This document shows, piece after piece, positions 50,044 through 57,627 of a stretch of DNA of 64,000 nt. Location of the stretch: NCBI RefSeq assembly GCF_025949695.1, contig NZ_JAPDFL010000002.1, forward strand, positions 124,001 through 188,000, in the 5' to 3' direction. Under the pieces are notes generated by a model. The model had not been told where the DNA came from, did no database searches, and worked only from the letters and a program-made list of their open reading frames with translations. The stretch's first letter is position 1. Each line of letters starts with the position of its first letter. This DNA is from Pararhodobacter zhoushanensis (GTDB lineage: Bacteria; Pseudomonadota; Alphaproteobacteria; Rhodobacterales; Rhodobacteraceae). Made by a program: the position numbers and the translations under genes.

Positions 50044-51246
50044 ATGATCGCATCCAGCGACACACAGACGACTGAGTCCATCGCAGCCTCGATCGCCGCG
50101 AATGCCGCACGGCTGTCCGAGGCGCTGAACAATCATATGCGCAACAGCTTTCGGCCTGAAAGCCGGAAAACGCTGCGCAAGTTTCAGTCTTCTGAAGTAT
50201 CGGAGCTGACCGGCATCAGCATGTCGAACCTCAGAACGCGCCATCAGGACGGCGACTTTCCCGAGGTCGAAACCGATTCACGCGGTCGGCGGCTGTATTC
50301 TGCCGAAGAGATCGACCAGATCCGTCACGTCATGGCGCGCACCGGCCGCAATGGCGAGACCTACCTGCCCGGCCGCCGCGACGGCGACGCGTTGCAGATC
50401 CTGTCGGTGGTGAATTTCAAAGGCGGCTCCAGCAAGACGACCAGCGCCATCCATCTGGCGCAGCGTTATGCCTTGCGCGGCTATCGCGTGCTCGCCATCG
50501 ACATGGACCCGCAGGCCAGCCTGACCACGATGTTCGGCTATCGCCCCGAGATCGAATTTGCCCAAAGCGGCACGATTTACGATGCGCTGCGCTATGAAGA
50601 TCCGGTCCCGCTCAGCCAGGTTGTTCGCAAGACGTATTTCCATAACCTCGATCTGGCACCCGCCGGGTTGATGCTGTCGGAGTATGAGACCGAAACGGCC
50701 TATGCCCTTCAGCACAAGCTGGACCCGCCCTTCACCCAACGCCTGGCGATTGCCCTCGATGAAGTTGAAGCAAGCTACGACCTTGTGATCATCGACTGCC
50801 CGCCACAACTGGGTTTCACCACGATGACCGCATTGCTGGCGTCAACCGGGCTGCTGATCACCGTTGTGCCTAGCATGCTCGACGTTGCCTCGATGGCGCA
50901 ATTCCTTGAAATGGCTGGGGAAACTGTCCGAACGCTGGAAGAGGCGACCGGGCCGATCGACTGGGCTTTCCTGAAGTTCCTGATCGCGCGCTACGAGCCG
51001 ACCGATGTACCGCAATCGCAAATGGCCGGTTTCCTGCGCTCGATTCTGCTCGATCAGGTGCTCAATACCCCGATGCTGAAATCGACCGCGATCTCGGATG
51101 CCGGGATGACGCAGCAGACGATTTACGAGCTGGAGCCAGCTCAGGTGATCAAGAAGACCCTCGACCGGATCATGGAAAGCGTGAACGGCGTGGCGGACGA
51201 GTTCGAGAAGACGATCCAGCTGGCCTGGGGAAGAGAGAGTGACTGA
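50044..51246 (+). CDS. repA: Plasmid partitioning ATPase RepA (ParA family)
   Basis: The protein has 400 residues, the usual length for RepA of repABC plasmids, with the ATG at 50044 behind GAGGGC. A MerR-like DNA-binding part (SSEVSELTGISMSNLRTRHQDGDFPEVETDSRGRRLY) lies at about 49-84. The deviant Walker A KGGSSKTT is at 126-133, AIDMDPQASLTTMFGY is the A' motif and VIIDCPPQLGFTTM is Walker B. It segregates plasmid copies together with RepB and represses its own operon. repB starts on the last base of its stop codon. Confidence 0.95.
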   Translation: MIASSDTQTTESIAASIAANAARLSEALNNHMRNSFRPESRKTLRKFQSSEVSELTGISMSNLRTRHQDGDFPEVETDSRGRRLYSAEEIDQIRHVMARTGRNGETYLPGRRDGDALQILSVVNFKGGSSKTTSAIHLAQRYALRGYRVLAIDMDPQASLTTMFGYRPEIEFAQSGTIYDALRYEDPVPLSQVVRKTYFHNLDLAPAGLMLSEYETETAYALQHKLDPPFTQRLAIALDEVEASYDLVIIDCPPQLGFTTMTALLASTGLLITVVPSMLDVASMAQFLEMAGETVRTLEEATGPIDWAFLKFLIARYEPTDVPQSQMAGFLRSILLDQVLNTPMLKSTAISDAGMTQQTIYELEPAQVIKKTLDRIMESVNGVADEFEKTIQLAWGRESD

Positions 51247-52217
51247 TGGCACGCCGTAACCTGTTTCAACCTCCGCCCCCGCCGCCAACCGATGACAGCG
51301 AAAAGCCCGACGCCAAGTCGCGCTTTCCCAACACCGGCGCGATGAGTGGCGTGAAGTCCACGCTCAAGGACCTGTCCAGCAACGCTGTGCGCGACATCGC
51401 GCCCGAGATGATCGACGACGGCGGCCCCAAGGACCGGCTGACGTTCAACGATGCCGATGTTGCGCTGCTGGCAGACAGCATCCGTCAACACGGCCAGCAA
51501 GTGCCCATCATGGTCCGCCCGGTGCCCGAACGGCCCGGGCACTACCGCGTTGTCTATGGCCGTCGGCGTCTGCACGCGCTGCGATTGCTCGGCTTGCCTG
51601 CCAAAGCACTGGTGCGCTCGCTCTCGGACGAGCAGGCGGTGCTGGCGCAGGGCCAGGAGAACTCGCAACGGCTGGACCCCAGCTTTATCGAAAAGGCGCT
51701 TTTCGCCGCCGAACTGTCCTCGGCGGGCTATGAGCAAGCCGTCATCATGGATGCGCTTGCCGTCGACAAGCCGATGCTGTCGCGCATGAACAAGGTTGCG
51801 CGCAGTCTGCCGGCCGAGGTGATCGAACGCATCGGCCCCGCGCATGGTGTCGGCCGTCGCCGCTGGGAAGAACTGGCCGACATCGCCCGCGTACAGGATC
51901 TGGACATGCGCGCTGTGGCAGCGGCGGTTGATCTGGATGGCATTCAGGCATCCGATGAACGCTTCGCGCGCCTCAGCGATGCTGCCCTTGCCCAAAGTCG
52001 CGCACAGACCCCGCCGCGCCCGCTGGCCACCCCTGCCCTGTCGATCAGTCTGGATGACGGCACGGTTCTGGCCGAGGTGACGGAAACCGCGCGGTCCCTG
52101 ACCGTCAAGCTCTCGAAATCAGCCTCGCCGGCGTTTGCGCAATGGCTGCGCGACAATGCCGAGGAAGAACTCATGCGGTTGCATGAGGCCTGGCGCGCGT
52201 CCCGCGCGTCTGACTGA
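51246..52217 (+). CDS. repB: Plasmid partitioning protein RepB (ParB family)
   Basis: The product has 323 residues. The ParB-type nuclease-like N-terminal domain contains LLADSIRQHGQQVPIMVRPV and YRVVYGRRRLHALRLLG (the GxxRRxxA box), and the helix-turn-helix follows with LSSAGYEQAVIMDALAVDKPMLSRMNKVARSLP. It binds centromere sites and recruits RepA. The TTGTCC-N2-GGACAA palindromes at 52493, 53537, 53615 and 56049 are its likely targets. It is coupled by overlap to repA and separated from repC by 224 bases. Confidence 0.95.
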   Translation: MARRNLFQPPPPPPTDDSEKPDAKSRFPNTGAMSGVKSTLKDLSSNAVRDIAPEMIDDGGPKDRLTFNDADVALLADSIRQHGQQVPIMVRPVPERPGHYRVVYGRRRLHALRLLGLPAKALVRSLSDEQAVLAQGQENSQRLDPSFIEKALFAAELSSAGYEQAVIMDALAVDKPMLSRMNKVARSLPAEVIERIGPAHGVGRRRWEELADIARVQDLDMRAVAAAVDLDGIQASDERFARLSDAALAQSRAQTPPRPLATPALSISLDDGTVLAEVTETARSLTVKLSKSASPAFAQWLRDNAEEELMRLHEAWRASRASD

Positions 52218-52441
52218 CAACACCCAACCCCCACAGCACAGGAGCACGACCCGCAGCCAGAAAGAGAAAGAGCCCCCCAAGGTCACCCCCGGAGAGCCCA
52301 ATCTGTACTTTGCACCTTCAGATTTACCAGCTTCTCCCCGCCAGTCAACACCAACCGATTCGGTTGATCGGTAAACTGCGTCTTTTTTTCAAGGACGGCG
52401 GGCGACCCGCTATTTCCTGATCAGGTTGCCGTGAAAAAATC
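52218..52441 (-). ncRNA. repB-repC intergenic region, expected site of the antisense control RNA
   Basis: In repABC plasmids a small antisense RNA from this gap controls repC and incompatibility. On the minus strand TTGACT followed after 17 bases by AAATCT is a possible promoter at about 52350-52320. CAACCGA-T-TCGGTTG is a perfect palindrome near 52352-52368, and GCGGG-CGA-CCCGC forms a small stem closer to repC. The RNA itself cannot be shown from sequence, and its ends are unknown. Confidence 0.4.
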
Positions 52442-53533
52442 ATGGCTTTCATTCAAACTGCTGCGGCCCTCGGCCAGCGGCCCGGGATCGGTTTGTCCAC
52501 GGACAACGCCCTGCCCGAGCGTCACATTGTTGTCGAATTGCTCAGAAGCGCGGCCCCCCTGCTGGGGCTGAAGCCCGCCGTCCTGGCAACACTGGAAGCG
52601 ATGTTGTCGTGCCTTGCACCCAAACGCACGCATCACACCGTGTTCGCGTCGAACGCCACCCTGGCCTTCCGGCGCAACGGCTTGTCAGACCGCACGATCC
52701 GCCGTCACGCCGCGCTCTTGCAAGAGCATGGGCTTTTGCTGCGCCACGACAGCCCCAACAAAAAGCGCTATTCGCGCCACTCCAGCGCCGACGGTGCCAC
52801 GCTGCGGTTCGGCTTTGACCTGACGCCCCTGTTCGACCGCCTGCACCACATTGCCCAGCTGGCAGCCCAAGCCGAACAACAGCGCGAACGACTGGCCTAT
52901 CTGCGCTGCATCCTGCGCAGCGCGGCGCAGGATGCCTTGCTTCGCAATGCCGACGACGCTGTCGCTTTGGACAGGCTCAAGGCGCTGCGCCGCAAACTGA
53001 CCATCGAAGACTGCGAAACCTTGCTGACCGCGCTGGAACCCGTGCCTGCAGAAGGCACTGAAGATCTTGGTCAACAGCCCGCTTTGTCCGCCAGCGACGG
53101 TCAATTTGTCCGCCACTATCAGAAGTCAAATAAAGAAATTACTGAAAGAAAGAGCGCTGAGAGCGACGCAAAGCCCGAACGCAGCGCCGACCCTCAAGAC
53201 CTGAGCGTAAGCGATCTGGTGCAAGCCTGCCCTGAAGCGGCGCAATTCGCACAAACCCCGGTCATAACCACCCATGATGTCGTTACCCATGCCAGAGTTC
53301 TTGCCCCCATGCTGGGCATTGACGCCGCAAGCTACCACGCCGCGCAGGACCGCATAGGTCCCTTGGGTGCAGCCGTTACGGTTTGGGCGCTGGTGCAACG
53401 GCATGACACGATCAGACGCGTCGGAGCCTATTTCCGGGCGATCACCAGCGGCGCGAAAAGCGACGGCTTCGACCCCTTCTCGCTTGTGCGCCGTATGCTG
53501 ACCAACGCGGGCGGGGTTAACTGTGCTGCGTGA
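52442..53533 (+). CDS. repC: Plasmid replication initiator RepC
   Basis: The protein has 363 residues. The N-terminal winged-helix part (LLGLKPAVLATLEAMLSCL, HHTVFASNATLAFRRNGLSDRTIRRHAALLQEHGLLLRHDSPNKKRYSRH) and the C-terminal MLGIDAASYHAAQDRIGPLGAAVTVWALVQRH are typical of alphaproteobacterial RepC. It starts replication from an origin inside its own gene. The ATG at 52442 has only a weak ribosome site, as expected for a gene under translational control. A parS-like palindrome lies near its 5' end. Confidence 0.95.
   Translation: MAFIQTAAALGQRPGIGLSTDNALPERHIVVELLRSAAPLLGLKPAVLATLEAMLSCLAPKRTHHTVFASNATLAFRRNGLSDRTIRRHAALLQEHGLLLRHDSPNKKRYSRHSSADGATLRFGFDLTPLFDRLHHIAQLAAQAEQQRERLAYLRCILRSAAQDALLRNADDAVALDRLKALRRKLTIEDCETLLTALEPVPAEGTEDLGQQPALSASDGQFVRHYQKSNKEITERKSAESDAKPERSADPQDLSVSDLVQACPEAAQFAQTPVITTHDVVTHARVLAPMLGIDAASYHAAQDRIGPLGAAVTVWALVQRHDTIRRVGAYFRAITSGAKSDGFDPFSLVRRMLTNAGGVNCAA
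52493..52506. repeat. parS-like palindrome (repC 5' part)
   Basis: TTGTCC-AC-GGACAA, perfect six-base arms, inside the start of repC. Confidence 0.55.
53115..53155. other. Probable replication origin inside repC
   Basis: The bases around 53121-53152 (tcaaataaagaaatta and following) are strikingly AT-rich in a GC-rich gene. In repABC replicons the origin lies in such a stretch in the middle of repC. This location is by analogy. Confidence 0.5.
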
Positions 53534-53534
53534 T

Positions 53535-53550
53535 ATTGTCCGCGGACAAT
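53535..53550. repeat. parS-like palindrome (after repC)
   Basis: ATTGTCCGCGGACAAT is a perfect 16-bp palindrome directly after the repC stop. It is the best centromere candidate. Confidence 0.65.
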
Positions 53551-53613
53551 GCCTGAGCCAGCTGACCTTTTGCGCGTGCAAAGACGATACGCGGGTGTGC
53601 GGTATGGTGGCTC

Positions 53614-53629
53614 GTTGTCCGTGGACAAC
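53614..53629. repeat. parS-like palindrome (after repC)
   Basis: GTTGTCCGTGGACAAC, perfect seven-base arms around GT. A half copy (GTTGTCCGCG) lies at 53853. Confidence 0.65.
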
Positions 53630-53792
53630 AGGAAGCGCCACGTGAACGGCTGTTCATTTGCAGCGAAACATTCTTGAGGAAATCGGATACAGACTTTGCG
53701 TCAGGACCATGATGTGCTATCAATAGCCCGTGCTAGGGATGCCACCGAGATTGCGCCCCAACCCCCCCCTTCCCTTTCATTCGCTGCGAAAA

Positions 53793-53807
53793 TTCCGCCT
53801 GCCGGAA
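53793..53807 (+). promoter_or_regulatory. Putative IclR operator ahead of the acyl-CoA ligase gene
   Basis: TTCCG-CCTGC-CGGAA is a perfect inverted repeat. A similar element, TTCCG-TTTAG-CGGGA, lies upstream of the IclR gene at 56585. Sites of the TTCCGnnnnnCGGAA form are common for IclR proteins. The rest of the gap from 53630 to 53878 shows no gene. Confidence 0.5.
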
Positions 53808-53878
53808 CATAATTCCAATTCGGTTGACCGCCCGAATTGCGCCACGCTACCTGTTGTCCGCGACCAGGGAGGAACCGT

Positions 53879-55339
53879 ATGCGCTGGCTGGATGAACTGA
53901 TCGACGACACGCCGGGCAGCGATACCGCGATCATCGACCATGATGGCACGACGCTGAGTTATGAAGCCCTTCGTGCCGAGATCACACAGGCCGCGCAACG
54001 CCTGACCGTACAGGGTGTCAGCCCCGGTGACCGCGTGTTGATCGTCGCGGAAAACTGCGCGCAACTGGCGATCGCCTTCTTGGCAGCCGTGCGCTTGCGA
54101 GCCTGGTGCATTCCGGTGAATGCGCGTGTGACCGCCAACGAGCTTGACGCCATTCGCAGCCATGCGACGCCCCGGGTCACGCTCTTTACCACCGACGTCT
54201 CCCCCGACGCACAAACCCATGCCGACCGTCTGGGCGCCACGCCGCTGGCGCCGGGCTGGACTGCACTTACCGACTCGACTGTCGTCCCCGAACCGGTTTT
54301 CGACACGCCTGCGCGGCAGGTTGCGGCAATGGTCTACACCTCAGGGACAACCGGGGCACCCAAGGGCGTGATGCTGTCGCACCAAAGCCTTGTCTTCAAC
54401 GCGACCGTTTCTGCCCGCACCCGGCATTTTGCCCCCGGCGACACGCTGATCCTGACGTTGCCCTGTACGCACATCATGGCGCTGTCCACGTCACTGCTGG
54501 CGGGGCTGAGCGGTGGGGCGACGATCCGCTTTCTGGCCCGCTTTACCGTCGACGCACAGCTACGCGCTTTGGCTGAGGGCGGGACGGTCATGTCGGTCGT
54601 TCCGCAGATCTTTGACCAGCTGTTGCGCAAGCTGGACGCGGACAACGCCACCCTCACCGCCCCTGGCTTGAGAATGATCGGTTGCGGTGGCGCGCCTCTG
54701 GATCCTGCGTTGAAAGCCCGGGTGGAATCGCGCTTTGGCCTGACGTTGCAAAACGGCTATGGGCTGACCGAGGCCGGGCCGGGCGTAACCTCGACGATCT
54801 ACGGACCGCCGCGCAGGGATGGCTCCATCGGTTACGTTTACCCGGAGTGCGCGGTGCAGATCGATGCGCCGGACGGAGATGGGGCAGGGGAGTTGCTCTT
54901 TCGCGGGCCGGGCGTGATGCTGGGTTACTACCGCAACCCGCAGGCGACGGCCGAGGTGATGACCGAGACCGGATACCTGCGCACCGGCGATCTGGCGCGG
55001 ATAGACCCGGATGGCGCGGTGCATCTTGTCGGGCGGAAGAAAGAACTGATCGTCCGCTCTGGTTTCAACATCTACCCGCCCGAGGTCGAGGCAGCGCTGA
55101 TGTCCTGTCCGGGCGTGCTGCAAGCCGCCGTGGCGGGGCGCACGCATGCGGGCAATGAAGAGGTGTTGGCCTTTGTCACGACCAATGGCTCGACCGACAC
55201 CGTCACGATTGCGGCGCATTTGCGCCAGCACCTTGCGCCCTACAAACAACCCCAGCACATCACCATCGTTGCGGCGATGCCGATGACCTCGGCCGGAAAG
55301 ATCCGCAAACCGACGCTGGTGGAAGGCTTCACGCCCTAG
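53879..55339 (+). CDS. Acyl-CoA synthetase / AMP-dependent ligase
   Basis: The product has 486 residues from the ATG at 53879, which follows GGGAGGAA. The adenylate motif MVYTSGTTGAPKGVMLSHQ lies at about 157-175, GYGLTEAGPGVTS is the A5 region, YLRTGDLARIDPDGAVHLVGRKKELIVRSGFNIYP the hinge and MTSAGKIRKPTL holds the catalytic Lys. It makes an acyl-CoA from a free acid, probably aromatic or medium-chain. It is convergent with a thioesterase gene and has a probable IclR site in its promoter. Confidence 0.92.
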   Translation: MRWLDELIDDTPGSDTAIIDHDGTTLSYEALRAEITQAAQRLTVQGVSPGDRVLIVAENCAQLAIAFLAAVRLRAWCIPVNARVTANELDAIRSHATPRVTLFTTDVSPDAQTHADRLGATPLAPGWTALTDSTVVPEPVFDTPARQVAAMVYTSGTTGAPKGVMLSHQSLVFNATVSARTRHFAPGDTLILTLPCTHIMALSTSLLAGLSGGATIRFLARFTVDAQLRALAEGGTVMSVVPQIFDQLLRKLDADNATLTAPGLRMIGCGGAPLDPALKARVESRFGLTLQNGYGLTEAGPGVTSTIYGPPRRDGSIGYVYPECAVQIDAPDGDGAGELLFRGPGVMLGYYRNPQATAEVMTETGYLRTGDLARIDPDGAVHLVGRKKELIVRSGFNIYPPEVEAALMSCPGVLQAAVAGRTHAGNEEVLAFVTTNGSTDTVTIAAHLRQHLAPYKQPQHITIVAAMPMTSAGKIRKPTLVEGFTP

Positions 55340-55746
55340 CGTCGGGTGATGATCTTGAAGGTGCCACTGGCGCGGGCGACCAGCACCCCCGTTTCATCGT
55401 GGATCTCGCCCTCGGAGAAATAGATCGACTTGCCGCCACCGACGCGCCGCGCCTCGCAAATCAGCCGCGTGCCGCGCGGTTGTGCCAGATAGCTGACGTT
55501 CAGGTTCAGCGTGACCGAGGGGCGGAATGTGTCGGGGTTTCCCTCCCAGCAGCCGGACGATCCCAGTGTGGTGTCAAGGATCGAGGCATAGACGCCGCCG
55601 TGCGGAATACCCATCGGGTTCAGCAGATGCGGGCCGATGTCCAGCTCGAAGCGTGCATAGCCGTCGGAATAGCCGGTCTTGCGTGCGCCGATCAGGCCCA
55701 TGAAACCGCGGGCGCTGCTGGGGTAGGGGGAGAGATCGTCAGGCAT
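55336..55746 (-). CDS. PaaI-type hot-dog thioesterase
   Basis: The protein has 136 residues of a single hot-dog domain. LLNPMGIPHGGVYASILDTTLGSSG is the helix region with the catalytic residues of PaaI-like thioesterases (Asn-x-His-Gly in related forms), and VTLNLNVSYLAQPRGTRLICEARRVGGGKSIYFSEGEI follows. It would release CoA from dead-end acyl-CoA esters. Its start overlaps the end of the IclR gene by eight bases, so they share an mRNA. Confidence 0.88.
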   Translation of the reverse strand: MPDDLSPYPSSARGFMGLIGARKTGYSDGYARFELDIGPHLLNPMGIPHGGVYASILDTTLGSSGCWEGNPDTFRPSVTLNLNVSYLAQPRGTRLICEARRVGGGKSIYFSEGEIHDETGVLVARASGTFKIITRR

Positions 55747-56572
55747 GGGGCGTGGGTCTCAGGCTAAGGGTCTGGGCCGCGCGCAACAGGCGCGGCGCGT
55801 ATTGATCGATCAGGGTGTCCGCAGGGTTGAGGAACCCGAACCCGCCAACATTGAGCGCATACTGCGACTGCCCCTGCTCAGGGCGGACGGGCGCAGCGAT
55901 GCCGTTGATCTCTTTGCGCCATTCCCCGAACGAGGTACAGAACCCATAGCGCGCGAAATCCTCGCGTGCACGGGCCAGCCCGTTTTTCAGCCGCGCGTGG
56001 TCCGCGACATCAGCGCGGCGCAGCGCGTCGTCGAGCAGTGACTCCTGTTTGTCCACGGACAATCCCATCAGGCTGGCACGTCCGATCGAACTGTGAAACA
56101 GCGGCACCTGCGCGCCCAGATGAAAGATCATCGATACCGAATTCGGCGAACGGTGGGTGGCCAGATAGACCACCGACTGCCCAAAGCGTTCCCCCAGGGC
56201 GGCGGCTACGTTGGGGTTGTCTCCGCGGCAGATGTCGGCCAGTTCCAGTTGCGCGCGGTCTTTCAGCTCCATCCCGGCAAGCACGCCGTGACCCAGTGTC
56301 AGCACGCCGGGGCCAAGCCGATAAGCGCCGCCCGGTTCGGCTTGCACCAGATAGCCCAGCTTGCACAGCGTGTAGGTCAGCCGCGTCACCGTCGCTTTGG
56401 GCAGGCCGGTGCGGCTGGCGAAGCTCTGGTTGGACAGCGTGATCTCATTCGGGCGGAAGGCCCGCAGCAGGGCCAGCCCGCGCGACAGGGCGACGACAAA
56501 CTTGGGGTCGCTGGCGTCGTCCATCGGATCGTCTTCAGGATCGGTCACGCGGCCTCCGGTGTTGTTTCGCAT
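55739..56572 (-). CDS. IclR-family regulator
   Basis: The protein has 277 residues from the ATG at 56572; another ATG sixteen codons later is possible. The N-terminal winged helix contains ITLSNQSFASRTGLPKATVTRLTYTLCKLGYL, and the C-terminal ligand domain has VAAALGERFGQSVVYLATHRS and YGFCTSFGEWRKEINGIAAPVRP. IclR proteins often control catabolic genes in answer to aromatic or short acids. The nearest targets are its own operon with the thioesterase and the ligase at 53879. A parS-like palindrome (56049-56062) lies inside the gene. Confidence 0.92.
   Translation of the reverse strand: MRNNTGGRVTDPEDDPMDDASDPKFVVALSRGLALLRAFRPNEITLSNQSFASRTGLPKATVTRLTYTLCKLGYLVQAEPGGAYRLGPGVLTLGHGVLAGMELKDRAQLELADICRGDNPNVAAALGERFGQSVVYLATHRSPNSVSMIFHLGAQVPLFHSSIGRASLMGLSVDKQESLLDDALRRADVADHARLKNGLARAREDFARYGFCTSFGEWRKEINGIAAPVRPEQGQSQYALNVGGFGFLNPADTLIDQYAPRLLRAAQTLSLRPTPHA
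56049..56062. repeat. parS-like palindrome inside the IclR gene
   Basis: TTGTCC-AC-GGACAA, the same core as at 52493, about 2.5 kb after repC. Confidence 0.5.
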
Positions 56573-56582
56573 AGCAGAATAG

Positions 56583-56601
56583 CGTTCCGTTTAGCGGGAC
56601 G
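56583..56601 (-). promoter_or_regulatory. Putative IclR operator upstream of the IclR gene
   Basis: CGTTCCG-TTTAG-CGGGACG is an inverted repeat with one mismatch, eleven bases ahead of the ATG at 56572. TTTCGCATAGCAGAA next to it (56565-56579) looks like a degenerate second copy. The element overlaps the 3' end of the HxlR gene. Confidence 0.5.
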
Positions 56602-57588
56602 CAATGTCGGCGCTGTGGGTGTCGTCACCGCGCATCCGGATCGTCAGGTTCTCGCGCCCGACCCACTCCCCGCAGTGGTCACAGGCGTAGCGCGCGCGCA
56701 AGATGGCACCGCAGGCGTGGACGCGCAGATCGGGGGAGGGTGGCCATCGTTGCACCAGCGGTCGCCCCAATCGGCAATAGCCAGCAGCAGCGGGTAGAAG
56801 CCTTCGGCGCGCGGCAGGACCGAGTAGAGCAGCTTGCGGCCCTGCGCCACTTCGGCCACCAGTCCCAGTTCCTTGAGCTTGTCCAGCCTGTCGCGCACCA
56901 CACTGGTTCCCAGTGCCAGTTCCTGCACGATGGCGAGCATGTGGCGCGGGCCCTGAAACAGCAGATAGAGGATCTCGTTGCAGGGCAGATCGCCGACCAG
57001 CGAGGCCGCCACCGTCCCCGCCTCTTGCGACGTGGCGGCGGTAAAGCTGGCATCATTGCGCCGGGCAAGGCGCGGGCGCGGCTCGGCCTCGACCTGTTCG
57101 GGCTGGGTACGGTGGATGGCGACGGTGCCGCTGGTCGCTGGCGCGCGGCACTCAGAGCAACGCCATGTCGCGCCGATGACGTGGCCGCAGCCTTTATGCA
57201 CGATATCGAAGGGCAGGATATCTGCGCCGCCGGGATTGGCCTGATGCCACAGCCAGATCGCATACATCGCGTCCTGCAAGTCCAGCGCCTTGGCGGTGGG
57301 GGCATAATCCAGCGTCGCCTGACCGGGGCCGATGAAGCGGCGGTACATCATCTGCTCGCGGCACAGATGCGCCAGCCGCAGGGACAGGGTCTGCCGGGGG
57401 ATATTCAACGCGCGCTGAAACGCGCTGAAGCGGCGCGTGCCGTTGAACGCTTCCTTCAGGATCAGCATCGTCCACGGATCGCCCAGTACCCGCAACGCCC
57501 TGAGCAGAGCCGTTGCGGGCGGGCCGCTGGGTTCGGGGGCAGGGGGGCAACATCCACGGGCCGCATCCTTTTCGCGCGACCCAAGCAC
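56591..57588 (-). CDS. Tandem HxlR-family regulator with zinc ribbons and an apparent frameshift
   Basis: The frame from the GTG at 57588 has two HxlR-type winged helices: LRVLGDPWTMLILKEAFNGTRRFSAFQRAL at about 33-62 and SLVGDLPCNEILYLLFQGPRHMLAIVQELA in the second half. The first is followed by a zinc ribbon (KGCGHVIGATWRCSEC). The second should end likewise, but the frame turns to nonsense after NDGHPPP and stops at 56644. Adding one C to the run at 56732-56736 gives DLRVHACGAILRARYACDHCG and a stop at 56591. That restores about 332 residues and the second ribbon. Single HxlR proteins have 100-150 residues, so this is a true internal duplication. It lies upstream of the IclR gene. Confidence 0.78.
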
Positions 57589-57627
57589 GGCGCGTCCGCG
57601 ATGGCAACCAGTCCCCCTGATCCGTGC

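Noticed and set aside
48669..53533. Recombinase plus rep genes as a prophage or integrative element
   Set aside because: No phage structural genes, conjugation genes or attachment repeats were seen; repABC explains the context as a plasmid.
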